Assembly (NCBI RefSeq): GCF_001043915.1
Contig: NZ_LABX01000007.1
Location: 1 to 64,000 of the forward strand
DNA: 64,000 nt
DNA from: Methylobacterium aquaticum
Lineage (GTDB): Bacteria > Pseudomonadota > Alphaproteobacteria > Rhizobiales > Beijerinckiaceae
Reading direction: 5' to 3'
In this document: positions 35,552 through 45,505 of the stretch, piece by piece
Layout of the letters: every line of letters starts with the position of its first letter
Position numbering within the stretch: the first letter of the stretch is position 1
The notes under the pieces: model-generated
What the model was told of the DNA's origin: nothing
The model's database searches: none
What the model saw: only the letters and a program-made list of their open reading frames with translations
Program-made: the position numbers and the translations under genes

Positions 35552-38500
35552 ATGGCCACGACGCTTGCCGCCGGCGACATCGCCCTTGTCGGCTACGACG
35601 CCACCAATCCCGACGATTTCGCCTTCGTGGTTCTGCGCGACATCGAGGCCGGCACCGCCATCAGCTTCACCGACAACGGCTGGAATTCCAGCACCAACGC
35701 CTTCCGTACCGGCGAGGGCACCTACACCTACACGGCGCCGTCGGCGCTCGTCGCCGGCACGGTGATCCGTCCGACCACGGACGCCACGGCCGCGGGCACC
35801 AATGCCCCCGTCTTCACGGCACAGAATTTCGCGCTGAACGCCTCGGGCGACCAGATCCTGGCCTATCAGGGCGCCGCGGCGAGCCCGACCTTCCTGTATG
35901 CGATCAACTTCGCGGATGGCGGCACGGCGTTTGCCGCCAACGCCACGAGCGCCAGCACCTCGGCCCTGCCGCCGGGCCTGACCCTCGGCCAGACGGCCGT
36001 CGCCCTGCCCTCCACCAATGGCCGCTATGCCGGCCCGACCTCCGGCACCCGCGACCAGATCCTGGCGGCGATCGGCACGACCTCGTCCTGGACCCAGAAC
36101 AACACCACGCGGGTCGGCGCGGGGAACTACGACGCCTTCACGGTGACGGCGCCGCAATCCCTGCCGACCCTGTCGATCGACGACGTCCAGGTCGCCGAGG
36201 GTGATTCGGGCACGAAGTCGCTCACCTTCACGGTGTCGCTGAGCGCGGCGGCGCCCGCCGGCGGCGTGACCTTCGATATCGCCACCGCGGATGGCAGCGC
36301 CACGGCGGGCAGCGACTACACGGCCCGCAGCCTCAGCCGCCAGACCATCGCGGCCGGCCAGACCAGCGCCACCTTCGCGGTCGGCATCACCGGCGACACG
36401 GTGGTGGAGCCGACCGAGACCTTCACGGTGACGGTCGCGAACGTCTCGGGCGCGACCGTGGCGAAGGGCCAGGGTACCGGCACGATCCTCAACGACGACA
36501 CCGGCACCCGGATCGGCGGCACGGCGATCTTCGACGCCGCGCCCTCGCTCCAGGGCCTGTCGGGCGCGACCAGCACGACCCCGCCGACCGCCACCAACGC
36601 GCTCCAGCTCGTGCGGCTGGGCGCCTACGCCACCACCAACGATCCGGCGACGCAGGCCGCGCCGAACGCCGAGGTCGTCGCCTACGATTCCTCGACGAGC
36701 CGGCTCTACGTCCAGAACACCAACGAGAACCGCATCGAGATCGTGGCGCTCGACGCCGCCGGCTCCCTGCGCAAGAGCGGCGAGATCCTGCTGTCGGGCC
36801 TCGAGCAGTACGGCGCGGTGAACTCGGTCGCGGTCTTCAACGGCCTCGTGGCGGTGGCCTACGCCAACGCGACCGGGGACGCGCCCGGCCGCGTCGCGCT
36901 GTTCAACGCCGACGGCGTGCTCCAGCGCTCGCTCACCGTCGGGGTCGGGCCCGACCAGCTGGTCTTCACCCGCGACGGCACGCGCCTCCTCGCCGCCAAC
37001 GAGGGCGAGCAGGCGACCGCCGCCAGCAACCCGGTCGGCAGCGTCTCGATCATCGACGTCTCGGGCGGGGCGGCCAACGCCAGCGTCGCGGCGACGGTCG
37101 GGTTCGGCGGGCTCGACGGCGCCGAGGCAGCGTTGCGGGCCCGGGGCCTGGCGATCACGCCCGGCGCGGCCGCCTCCGCCGATATCGAGCCCGAATACAT
37201 CGCGATCTCCCCCGACAACCGCTTCGCCTACGTCACCCTTCAGGAGGTGAACGGCGTCGCGGTGATCGACCTCACCAATCCCGGGACGGCGCCGATCGCG
37301 ATCCAGCCGCTGGGCGCGGTCAACCATTCGCTCGCCGGCAACGAGTTCGACGCCTCCGACCGCGACGGGCCGAACGGCACCGCGTCGATCCGGATCGCCG
37401 CGACGCCCGCCGGCACCCCGATCTACGGTTTGCTCCAGCCCGACAGCATCGCGTCGTTCACCAGCGGTGGGGCGACCTACTTCGTCACCGCCAACGAGGG
37501 CGACCAGCGGGTCATCGGCGGTGCCGACGACGGCAACGACGTCGCGCGCCTGAGCGCGGTGCCGAACAGCCGCCTCACTCCGGCGCTCCAGGCGCTCAAA
37601 TCCGATCCGGCCTATGCCCGGCTCAACGTGCTCCTGCGCAGCGGCGACACCGACAATGACGGGGTGATCGACCAGCTCAACACGCTGGGCGGGCGCGGCA
37701 TCTCGATCTTCCGCCAGAACCAGGACGGCACGATCACCAAGGTGCGGGAGACCGGCGGCGAATTCGAAAAGATCTTCGCCCAGATCGCACCGGAGCGCTT
37801 CAACAACGACCAGACCGTCGCCAACACGCCCGACGACCGTTCCGACAACAAGGGGCCGGAGCCGGAGGGCATCACGGTCGGCACGGTGAATGGGCGCATT
37901 TACGCCTTCGTCGGCCTGGAGCGCCAGAGCGGCGTCCTGGTCTACGACGTGACCGATCCGGCAAATGCCAGTTACGTTTCCTACGTGCCGCCGCTTGCCG
38001 GGTCGCCCGCCGATCTCGGCCCGGAGGTGCTCACCTTCATCCCCGCCGACCGCAACCCGACCGGCACGAACCTGGTGGTCTCGGCCAACGAGGTGGCGAA
38101 TGGCGGCGCGACCCTCTACGCCGCTCTGCCGCGGGGCACGACGCAGGAAATCTCCTTCGCGCCCGATTCGCTCAACCTGAGCCGAGCCGAGGGCAATGGC
38201 GGGACCACCAGCCTCAGCTTCACGGTCCAGCGCACGAACGGCACGCTTGGTGCCGTCGCCTTCACCGCCGCGCTCTCCGCCACCGGCACAAACCCGGCCA
38301 GTTCCGCCGACTTCGCCGGCAGCCCCACCCTGCCGCTCAGCATCACCGGTACGATCCCGGCGGGCGCCGCCTCGACGGTGGTTACCGTCACGGTCCAGGG
38401 CGACGCGACCCCTGAGCCGAACGAGACCTTCGCGCTGACGCTCACCGGCGCCAGTTCGAACCAGGCCGGTCTCACCGCGGCAGTGAGCGCCAGCAACGCC

Positions 38501-41500
38501 ACCGCCACCGGCACCATCGTCAACGACGACGTGATCCTGATCTCGGCGGTGCAAGGCGCCGGCAGCGCCAGCCCGCTCGTCGGCCAGACCGTCACGGTCG
38601 AGGCGCTGGTCGTCGGCGACTTCCAGAACGGCGACGCCGACGCCAAGCGCAACCTCGGCGGCTTCTACCTCCAGGAGGAGAAGGCCGACCAGGATGCCAA
38701 CCCGCTGACCTCGGAAGGGCTGTTCGTCTACGAGGGCACCGGCAACCGCCTCGTCGACGTGAACGAGGGCGACCGGGTCCGGGTCACCGGCACGGTCACC
38801 GAGTTCAACGGCGAGACGCAGATCACCGTCAACGCCGCCTCCGGCATCCAGGTCGTCCAGGCCGGCGCCGTGACGCCGGCCGAGGTGAAGGCGCAGGCCG
38901 TCGATGTCAGCCTGCCGGCGGCGGGCACGATCGGCACCGGCACGACGGCGCAGCCCGACCTCGAGCGCTACGAGGGCATGCTGGTCCGGTTCCCGGAGAC
39001 CCTGTCGATCTCCGAGCAGTTCAACCTCGACCGCTTCAACGAGATCCGCCTCGCGGCGGGCGGGCGGCCCGAGACCTTCACCAACGCCTTCGAGCCGAAC
39101 GCGGCCGATTACGCCGCCTCCCTCGCCCAGACCGCGGCGCGCTCGATCACCTATGACGACGGGTCGAACAGCCAGAACCTGCCGATCGAGACTCTCGACG
39201 GTTTCGGGCCGACCTATTCCACCGCGACGGCGCCCCGCATGGGCGACACCGTGACCGGCCTCACCGGCACGCTGGGCTTCGGCCCGACCAACGCCTTCCG
39301 CGTCCGGTCGATCGAGGACGGCTCCAACACCTTCGCGAAGGCCAACCCGCGTCCCGCCAGCCCGGACCCGGTCGGCGGCACGCTGAAGGTCGGCAGCCTC
39401 AACGTCCTCAACTACTTCACCACCCTCAACACGTCGTCGAGCTCGCTGACGGCGATCGGCCAGCAGCCGCGCGGCGCCAATTCGGCGGAGGAGCTGGCGC
39501 GCCAGACCGACAAGCTCGTCACCACGCTCATCGGGACCGGGGCCGACCTGCTCGGCCTCACCGAACTGGAGAACCAGTTCCAGCCGGGCAATCCGGGCAA
39601 CGCGCTCGAATACCTCGTCGGCCAGCTCAACGCCCGGGCCGGCGCCGGCACCTACGCCTACGTCAACCCGGGCAGCCAGCTCGATCAGGGCCAGTTCCTC
39701 GGCGGCGACGCCATCGCGGTCGGCTTCATCTACAAGCCGACCAAGGTCAGCGTCGCGCTCAACACCACGATCGAGAAGCTCGACGACGCGGACGTGGCGC
39801 GGATCGATCCGGCGCTCTTGCAGCAGAGCACGATCGGCCACCTCTTCAACGGGGTGAATACCAGCCGCGCGTCGCTCGCGGTGACGTTCCACGAAATCGC
39901 CAGCGGCGAGGACTTCACGGCGGTCATCAACCACCTGAAGTCGAAGAGCGGGACCGGCACCGGAGCCGATGCCGACCAGGGCGACGGCCAGGGCAACTGG
40001 CAGCAGCAGCGCGAACTGGCCGCCAAGGCGCTGACCGAGTGGGTGGCGACGAAGCCGACCGGCACCCAGGATTCCGACGTGATCCTGCTCGGCGACTTCA
40101 ACGCCTACCTGAAGGAGGACGCCCTCGACACGATCAAGGCCGGCGGCTTCACCAACCTCGCCGAGGACCGCCTCGCCGACCCGTATTCCTACGTCTTCGA
40201 CGGGGCTTACGGCGCCCTCGACCACGCCTTCGCCACTGCCAGCCTGAACGGGCAGGTCACCGGCGTGACCGAGTGGCACGTCAATGCCGACGAGGCGGAC
40301 GCGATCGACTACAACCTCGATTTCGGCCGGTCCCCGTCCTATTTCGACGGCACGGTCGCGGCGCGCGAATCCGACCACGACCCGGTGCTGGTCGGCCTCA
40401 CGCTCGACCAGACCGCCCCGACCCTCGTCGCCGCCACGCCCGCCGACAACGCCACCGGCGTGGCCCCGGGCGCCAACATCTCCTTACGCTTCAGCGAGGC
40501 GGTGAAGGCCGGCACCGGTGCGATCACGATCACCGACGGGGCGGGCGACACCCGCACGATCGCGGTCTCCGACACCGCCCAGGTCGCCATCTCGGGCGAC
40601 ACCGTGACGATCAACCCGAGCGCCGACCTCAAGGCGGGCACGGCCTACGACGTGACCGTGCCGACGGGCGCCTTCACCGATACGGCCGGCAACGCCTTCG
40701 CGGGCCTCGCCCAGGACCAGCTCGACTTCACCACCCAGCAGGCTGCCCCGATGACCTACACGCTCCAGATCCTGCACGCCTCCGACTGGGAGGCGGGCCT
40801 CCTCGCGACCCAGCGCGCGTCGAACTTCGCGGCGATTGTCGACAAGCTCGAGGATTCGACCCCGAACTCGATCACCCTCTCGACCGGCGACGGCTGGATC
40901 CCGAGCCCGTTCTTCATCGCCGGCGCCGACCCGCAGCTGAACGCGACCTATAACGGCATCTACAACCAGTATTACGGGCTGTCGGGCGCCAATGCCTATA
41001 GCCGGCTCGCCGCCTCGCCGGGCCGGGCCGACATCACGATCCAGAACGTCATCGGCGTCCAGGCCGCGGTGTTCGGCAACCACGAGTTCGACTCCGGCCC
41101 GACCGAGGCCGCCAACATCATCGGCGCCAATCTCGGCTCGGCCCCGGGTGCGGCAGACGACACCTGGGTCGGGTCGCAGTTCCCCTACCTGTCGACGAAC
41201 CTGAACTTCTCGCGCGAATCCTCGCTCTCCGGCCTCGTCCATCGGGACGGCGACGCCGCCACCTTCGCCGAGACCGGCCCGACCTCGACCCAGACCGGGA
41301 CCGGCGCCGACAAGATCGCCAAGTCGACGATCATCACCGAAAACGGCGAGAAGATCGCCTTCATCGGCGCCACCACCCAGCTTGACCCGCTCCTGACGAC
41401 GCTCGGCAACGTCACCGTCGACGGCTTCACCGGCCGCGACGAGATCCCGCTGCTCGCCGAGCAGATCAACGCCGAGGTCGACCGGGTGCTCGCGGCCAAT

Positions 41501-43951
41501 CCGGGCCTCAACAAGGTCATCGTCGGCACCCACCTGCAGCAGCTGGCGAACGAGCAGGCGCTGGCCCCGCTCCTGCGCAACGTCGACGTGCTGATCGGCG
41601 GCGGCTCGCACACGCTGCTCTCCGACTCGAACGACCGGCTCCTGACCGGCGACACCTCGGGCGGCGCCTACCCGCAATTCTTCACCAACGCCTCGGGCCA
41701 GACCCTGGCGCTGGTCAACACCGCCTCCGAATACTCCTATGTCGGCCGCCTGACCGTCACCTTCGACGACCAGGGCAACGTCATCCGCAACTCGATCACG
41801 CCGCAGAATTCCGGCGCGGTGGCGGTCGACGACACCAGCGTGGCCCAGCTCTGGGGCTCGACCGCCGCGGCCTTCGCGCCCGGCACCAAGGGCTACCTCG
41901 TGCGGGAGATGATCGAGGGCCTCGACGTCAACAACGACGGCATCCAGGAGACCGCCGGCGTCGCCGACATCATCCGCCAGCAGGACGGCAACATCCTCGG
42001 CCGCTCCAGCGTCTATCTCGAGGGACGCCGCGGCGAGGTCCGCACCGAGGAGACCAATCTCGGCGACCTCTCCGCCGACGCCAACCTCTGGTACGCCAAG
42101 CAGTACGACCCCACGGTGGCGGTCTCGATCAAGAACGGCGGCGGCATCCGCGACTCGATCGGCTCGTTCTCGACCGCGGGCGGCGGCACCGCCGAGCTGC
42201 CCCCGGCGGCGAACCCCTCCGCGGGCAAGCAGGCGGGTGACATCTCGCAGCTCGACGTCACCAACTCGCTGCGCTTCAACAACGCGCTCGCCGTCACCAC
42301 GGTCTCGGCGCTGGAGATGAAGCGGCTCCTGGAGCATGCGGTCTCGGCCACCGCCGCCGGCGCGACTCCGGGCCAGTTCCCGCAGATCGGGGGCCTGAGC
42401 TTCTCCTTCGACACCACCAAGACTGCCCAGACCCTCGACGCGAACGGCAACGTCACCCGCGAGGGCCAGCGGATCCTCAACGCCGCGATCATCGACGAGA
42501 ACGGCCGGATCCTCGACACCCTGGTCCAGAACGGCCAGCTCGTCGGCGACCCGAACCGCGGCATCCGCACGGTCACCCTCGACTTCCTGGCGACCGGCAC
42601 CGCCGCCGCGCCGGGCCTGGGCGGCGACAACTACCCGTTCCCGGCCTATGGCGAGAACAAGGTGGCGCTGGCCTCCGCCACGCCCGGCGCCTCGCTGCCC
42701 AACACCGCGACCTTCGCAGGCCAGGGCACCGAGCAGGACGCGATGGCGGAGTACCTGCGTGCCTTCTACGGCACCACGCCCTACGGCACCGCCGACACCA
42801 CGCCAGCCGGCGACACCCGGATCCAGAACCTCGCCGCCCGCAGCGACACGGTGCTGGCCCGCGGCGTCGTTCGGAACGGCACGAGCGGCGACGACGCGCT
42901 GACCGGCACCCCCTACGACGACATCATCACCGGCAGCGCCGGCAACGACACGATCACCAACTCGGCTGGCAACGACCTCCTGCTCGGCGGGCGCAACGCC
43001 GACGGCTCGACCGGCATCGACACCCTGGTGTTCAACTCGCGGCTGGCCGACACCACCGTCACCCGCGACGGCGCCTACACGCTGATCGTCGGGCCGGAGG
43101 GCCAGGACCGGGTCACCGGCTTCGAGCGCTACCAGTTCACCGACACGACCGTGACGGTGGCGGACGGCGCCCCGCTCGTCGACGACCTGTTCTACCTGGC
43201 GAACAACAAGGACGTGCTCGCCGCCGGCCAGGACGCCGACACCCACTACGCCACCTATGGCTGGAGGGAAGGCCGCGATCCCAACGCGCTGTTCTCCACC
43301 ACCGGCTACCTCGCCGCCAATGCCGATGTCCGCGCTGCCGGCCTCAACCCGCTCCAGCACTACGACCAGTATGGCTGGAAGGAGGGCCGCGACCCGTCGG
43401 CGGCCTTCGACAACGAGCAGTATCTCGCCCGCAACGCGGACGTGAAGGCCGCCGGTATCGACCCGCTCAAGCACTATATCGAGTACGGCCAGGGCGAGGG
43501 CCGGCAGATCTACGCGGCAATCGGCAAGACCGCCGACCTCGCGGCGCATCCGGGCTTCGACGCCGAGTTCTACCTGCTCTCGTATGCCGACGTGGCGCGC
43601 GCCGCGACGGCGTCCGGCAAGAACCCCTTCGCCTATGCCTACGAGCACTACCAGACCTATGGCTGGAAGGAGGGGCGCGACCCCAACGCGGTGTTCGACA
43701 CCAAGGGCTATCTGAACGCCTATGGCGACGTCCGGGCGGCCGGGATCGACCCGCTGATGCACTACGACCAGTATGGCTGGAAGGAAGGCCGCGATCCGTC
43801 GACGCGCTTCGACTCGACGGCGTATCTGGCGGCCTACGGCGACGTGGCGCAGGCTCGGCTCGACCCGATGCAGCACTACCTGCAATACGGCGCGACGGAG
43901 GGCCGCTCGACCTTCGGCGACACCACCTTCGGCGCCCTCAACGTCGGGTAA
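35552..43951 (+). CDS. Giant secreted nuclease / 5'-nucleotidase fusion with RTX and C-terminal repeats (2799 aa)
   Basis: Domains in order by rough residue: lamin-tail-like N-terminus (1-200); Calx-beta (205-315, VAEGDSGTKSLTFTVSLSAA); choice-of-anchor I beta-propeller (347-860); Calx-beta (863-990); OB-fold nuclease region (993-1120); endonuclease/exonuclease/phosphatase domain (1276-1616, with GDFNAYLKEDALD and ESDHDPVLVGL); Big_5-like domain (1620-1730); metallophosphoesterase/5'-nucleotidase (1733-2430, with ILHASDWEAG, GNHEFDSG and GGGSHTLL); RTX nonapeptides (2440-2485); six repeats with HYDQYGWKEGRDP. No N-terminal signal peptide is present and RTX repeats lie near the C-terminus, so type I secretion is expected, but no transporter gene is nearby. 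It probably degrades extracellular DNA and dephosphorylates the nucleotides. Confidence 0.9.
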   Translation: MATTLAAGDIALVGYDATNPDDFAFVVLRDIEAGTAISFTDNGWNSSTNAFRTGEGTYTYTAPSALVAGTVIRPTTDATAAGTNAPVFTAQNFALNASGDQILAYQGAAASPTFLYAINFADGGTAFAANATSASTSALPPGLTLGQTAVALPSTNGRYAGPTSGTRDQILAAIGTTSSWTQNNTTRVGAGNYDAFTVTAPQSLPTLSIDDVQVAEGDSGTKSLTFTVSLSAAAPAGGVTFDIATADGSATAGSDYTARSLSRQTIAAGQTSATFAVGITGDTVVEPTETFTVTVANVSGATVAKGQGTGTILNDDTGTRIGGTAIFDAAPSLQGLSGATSTTPPTATNALQLVRLGAYATTNDPATQAAPNAEVVAYDSSTSRLYVQNTNENRIEIVALDAAGSLRKSGEILLSGLEQYGAVNSVAVFNGLVAVAYANATGDAPGRVALFNADGVLQRSLTVGVGPDQLVFTRDGTRLLAANEGEQATAASNPVGSVSIIDVSGGAANASVAATVGFGGLDGAEAALRARGLAITPGAAASADIEPEYIAISPDNRFAYVTLQEVNGVAVIDLTNPGTAPIAIQPLGAVNHSLAGNEFDASDRDGPNGTASIRIAATPAGTPIYGLLQPDSIASFTSGGATYFVTANEGDQRVIGGADDGNDVARLSAVPNSRLTPALQALKSDPAYARLNVLLRSGDTDNDGVIDQLNTLGGRGISIFRQNQDGTITKVRETGGEFEKIFAQIAPERFNNDQTVANTPDDRSDNKGPEPEGITVGTVNGRIYAFVGLERQSGVLVYDVTDPANASYVSYVPPLAGSPADLGPEVLTFIPADRNPTGTNLVVSANEVANGGATLYAALPRGTTQEISFAPDSLNLSRAEGNGGTTSLSFTVQRTNGTLGAVAFTAALSATGTNPASSADFAGSPTLPLSITGTIPAGAASTVVTVTVQGDATPEPNETFALTLTGASSNQAGLTAAVSASNATATGTIVNDDVILISAVQGAGSASPLVGQTVTVEALVVGDFQNGDADAKRNLGGFYLQEEKADQDANPLTSEGLFVYEGTGNRLVDVNEGDRVRVTGTVTEFNGETQITVNAASGIQVVQAGAVTPAEVKAQAVDVSLPAAGTIGTGTTAQPDLERYEGMLVRFPETLSISEQFNLDRFNEIRLAAGGRPETFTNAFEPNAADYAASLAQTAARSITYDDGSNSQNLPIETLDGFGPTYSTATAPRMGDTVTGLTGTLGFGPTNAFRVRSIEDGSNTFAKANPRPASPDPVGGTLKVGSLNVLNYFTTLNTSSSSLTAIGQQPRGANSAEELARQTDKLVTTLIGTGADLLGLTELENQFQPGNPGNALEYLVGQLNARAGAGTYAYVNPGSQLDQGQFLGGDAIAVGFIYKPTKVSVALNTTIEKLDDADVARIDPALLQQSTIGHLFNGVNTSRASLAVTFHEIASGEDFTAVINHLKSKSGTGTGADADQGDGQGNWQQQRELAAKALTEWVATKPTGTQDSDVILLGDFNAYLKEDALDTIKAGGFTNLAEDRLADPYSYVFDGAYGALDHAFATASLNGQVTGVTEWHVNADEADAIDYNLDFGRSPSYFDGTVAARESDHDPVLVGLTLDQTAPTLVAATPADNATGVAPGANISLRFSEAVKAGTGAITITDGAGDTRTIAVSDTAQVAISGDTVTINPSADLKAGTAYDVTVPTGAFTDTAGNAFAGLAQDQLDFTTQQAAPMTYTLQILHASDWEAGLLATQRASNFAAIVDKLEDSTPNSITLSTGDGWIPSPFFIAGADPQLNATYNGIYNQYYGLSGANAYSRLAASPGRADITIQNVIGVQAAVFGNHEFDSGPTEAANIIGANLGSAPGAADDTWVGSQFPYLSTNLNFSRESSLSGLVHRDGDAATFAETGPTSTQTGTGADKIAKSTIITENGEKIAFIGATTQLDPLLTTLGNVTVDGFTGRDEIPLLAEQINAEVDRVLAANPGLNKVIVGTHLQQLANEQALAPLLRNVDVLIGGGSHTLLSDSNDRLLTGDTSGGAYPQFFTNASGQTLALVNTASEYSYVGRLTVTFDDQGNVIRNSITPQNSGAVAVDDTSVAQLWGSTAAAFAPGTKGYLVREMIEGLDVNNDGIQETAGVADIIRQQDGNILGRSSVYLEGRRGEVRTEETNLGDLSADANLWYAKQYDPTVAVSIKNGGGIRDSIGSFSTAGGGTAELPPAANPSAGKQAGDISQLDVTNSLRFNNALAVTTVSALEMKRLLEHAVSATAAGATPGQFPQIGGLSFSFDTTKTAQTLDANGNVTREGQRILNAAIIDENGRILDTLVQNGQLVGDPNRGIRTVTLDFLATGTAAAPGLGGDNYPFPAYGENKVALASATPGASLPNTATFAGQGTEQDAMAEYLRAFYGTTPYGTADTTPAGDTRIQNLAARSDTVLARGVVRNGTSGDDALTGTPYDDIITGSAGNDTITNSAGNDLLLGGRNADGSTGIDTLVFNSRLADTTVTRDGAYTLIVGPEGQDRVTGFERYQFTDTTVTVADGAPLVDDLFYLANNKDVLAAGQDADTHYATYGWREGRDPNALFSTTGYLAANADVRAAGLNPLQHYDQYGWKEGRDPSAAFDNEQYLARNADVKAAGIDPLKHYIEYGQGEGRQIYAAIGKTADLAAHPGFDAEFYLLSYADVARAATASGKNPFAYAYEHYQTYGWKEGRDPNAVFDTKGYLNAYGDVRAAGIDPLMHYDQYGWKEGRDPSTRFDSTAYLAAYGDVAQARLDPMQHYLQYGATEGRSTFGDTTFGALNVG
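43170..43930 (+). repeat. Six degenerate ~37-residue coding repeats at the end of the giant gene
   Basis: Each unit follows the pattern FDxxxYLAANADVRAAGIDP then LxHYDQYGWKEGRDP. Units 2 and 5 are nearly identical at the protein level. Unit 3 ends in YGQGEGRQ, unit 4 has an insertion, and unit 6 ends in YGATEGRS. This repeat occurs at the ends of other large secreted rhizobial calcium-binding proteins as far as I recall. A carbohydrate- or surface-binding role is speculative. Confidence 0.8.
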
Positions 43952-44003
43952 GCCCGCTTCGCGACACCACGCGGCCCGGGTTCTCCCGGGTCGCCCCCTC
44001 GGG

Positions 44004-44041
44004 ACAAAGACCCGTGCGGCATTAGCCGCACGGGTCTTTGT
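44004..44041. terminator. Strong bidirectional hairpin terminator
   Basis: A perfect 17-bp stem (ACAAAGACCCGTGCGGC at 44004-44020, complement at 44025-44041) with an ATTA loop. It lies between the end of the giant plus-strand gene and the end of the convergent minus-strand DJ-1/PfpI gene. TCTTTGT at its 3' side and the mirror on the other strand suit termination from both directions. Confidence 0.85.
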
Positions 44042-44072
44042 CGTTGGCACCGTGTCCGTCGATCGCGGCCGG

Positions 44073-44645
44073 TCAGGCGGCGGCGCGGCCGTGGCGGCCT
44101 TCCTGGACCTCCTCGATGATCTTGGCCGAGAAGGCGTCGAGATCGCCGGGGTTGCGGCTGGTCACGATGCCCTTGTCGGTGACCACCGGCAGGTCGTGCC
44201 ACTCGGCGCCGGCATTGATCACGTCGGTCCTGATCGAGGCGAACGACGTCATCTTGCGGCCCTTGGCGGCGCCGACCTCGACCAGCAGCCAGGGCGCGTG
44301 GCAGATCGCGGCGACGACCTTGCCGCTCGACAGGAAGCTGCGCAGGATCTCGAGTGCTTTCGGCTCCAGCCGCAGCTTGTCCGGGTTGATCTGGCCGCCG
44401 GGCAGCACGAGGGCATCGTAAGCCGTCGCATCGATGCTCTCGATATCGGCATCGACCGCCACCGGCCGGCCCCAATCGGTCTTGTCCCAGCCACGGATGC
44501 TGTCAGGCGTCTGGCGCGACCGGGGCGCCGCCACCGTCACCTGCGCGCCGGCCTCAGCGAGCTTGGCCTTCGGCACGTCGAGTTCGGACTGCTCGAAGCC
44601 GTCGGTCGCCATGATGAGGATCTTGGCCTGGGTGATGTCGGGCAT
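44073..44645 (-). CDS. DJ-1/PfpI-family protein (class I glutamine amidotransferase-like)
   Basis: A 190-residue protein of the PfpI/YhbO type, proposed as protease, chaperone or protein deglycase. The nucleophile elbow is VVAAICHAPWLLVEVGA with Cys near residue 110, followed by the catalytic His. The N-terminal ILIMATDGFEQSELDVPKA contains the Glu that pairs with the cysteine. The ATG at 44645 has TTGGAG upstream; the longer reading to 44768 is not supported. It converges on the terminator after the giant gene. Confidence 0.9.
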   Translation of the reverse strand: MPDITQAKILIMATDGFEQSELDVPKAKLAEAGAQVTVAAPRSRQTPDSIRGWDKTDWGRPVAVDADIESIDATAYDALVLPGGQINPDKLRLEPKALEILRSFLSSGKVVAAICHAPWLLVEVGAAKGRKMTSFASIRTDVINAGAEWHDLPVVTDKGIVTSRNPGDLDAFSAKIIEEVQEGRHGRAAA

Positions 44646-44791
44646 CGGGTTGTTCTCCAAGGGAACAGTTGGGGGTCCGGATGCCCTGGCAACGACCCGG
44701 CATCTGGCCGGTTCCGGCGCCCAGCCGCCACGGAACTGCCGTGGCTCGGGCCGGTTGACCTGCCACACCCCAACCCGAGAGGAGGCACGAC

Positions 44792-45028
44792 ATGGCCCAT
44801 CAGGAGATGGCCAATCCCGGCCTGCCCGGCCACGAGCCGACCCCGGGCGGCGGCATCCCGGGTGACATCCCGCCGCCGGTCGCCCCCGACGATCTGCCCG
44901 ATATCGGCCCGACCGGGCCGCGCTCGCCCTATCCGGTGAACGACCCGGGCATCACCGACCCGGCCGGGCCGGGCTCCGAGCCGGATTACCTGCCGGGCGG
45001 CCCGACCAACCCGGGCACGCGGTTCTGA
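44792..45028 (+). CDS. Small Pro/Gly-rich protein (78 aa)
   Basis: A very proline- and glycine-rich sequence (about 40 percent of residues) with motifs such as PGGGIPGDIPPP and GPGSEPDYLPGG. It appears intrinsically disordered, with no signal peptide or membrane segment. The ribosome-binding site is excellent (GAGAGGAGG just before the ATG), which argues it is expressed. Function unknown; similar short Pro/Gly-rich proteins occur across Methylobacterium as far as I recall. Confidence 0.7.
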   Translation: MAHQEMANPGLPGHEPTPGGGIPGDIPPPVAPDDLPDIGPTGPRSPYPVNDPGITDPAGPGSEPDYLPGGPTNPGTRF

Positions 45029-45103
45029 CGACGACGGGCGCCTCGACGAGGCGCCCGTCCTTGCCTCGCCACCGTGACGCGCCTCAGCGAACCGGGTGAG
45101 CGA

Positions 45104-45505
45104 TCAGGCTGCCCGGACGGTGGCGAGGAACCGCGTCAGCTCGGCCGAGAGCTGCTCGGATTGCCGCGACAGCTCGGAGGAGGCCGCCAGGACCTGCGTG
45201 GCCGCCGCTCCGGCGCGGGCCGCCTCGCTCAGCGCGCACATGTGGCCGGCAGTGCCGGCGGCAACGGCGACGGCGGTGGAGCGTCCGGCGGTCTGGGTGG
45301 CACCATCGGTCATGTTCGCGGCCGTGGCCTGAAGCTTGGTGGCGGCGGCCGCGACCTGTCCGACAATGCCGCCGACGAGCCGCCGAACCGGTGACCACGT
45401 CGGCGAAATCTGCTTAGCGCCGTGGAGACCCGCTCCAGCCGGCGAGAACCGAGACGCTGCCGGATCCATCCGGTTGGCGCTACGGACTTCCAGCATCGTG
45501 GCCAC
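45104..45505 (-). pseudogene. Chemoreceptor remnant with a large internal deletion
   Basis: The last 27 residues ([20 protein letters not shown], then VRAA) are nearly those of the two intact chemoreceptors in the window. Upstream, VGGIVGQVAAAATKLQATAA matches the start of their signalling domain. The whole hairpin tip between these parts, about 170 residues, is missing, and the N-terminal sensor is gone. This is a decayed chemoreceptor gene; whether the short frame is still translated is unknown. Confidence 0.8.

Noticed and set aside
34739-40378. Very long minus-strand open frame (1879 codons) opposite pgeF and the giant gene
   Set aside because: It is the antisense of strongly supported plus-strand genes with recognisable domains. 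Its composition (Arg/Gly/Asp-rich, no domains) is typical of a shadow frame in high-GC DNA.
43170-43930. Possible CRISPR-like or tandem DNA repeat array
   Set aside because: The periodicity is at protein level; nucleotide units differ in length and sequence and stay in frame, so it is a coding repeat.
40484-44050. Minus-strand frame of 1188 codons opposite the 5'-nucleotidase and RTX part
   Set aside because: Same reason: no domain, no ribosome-binding site, and it covers a confident gene and its terminator.
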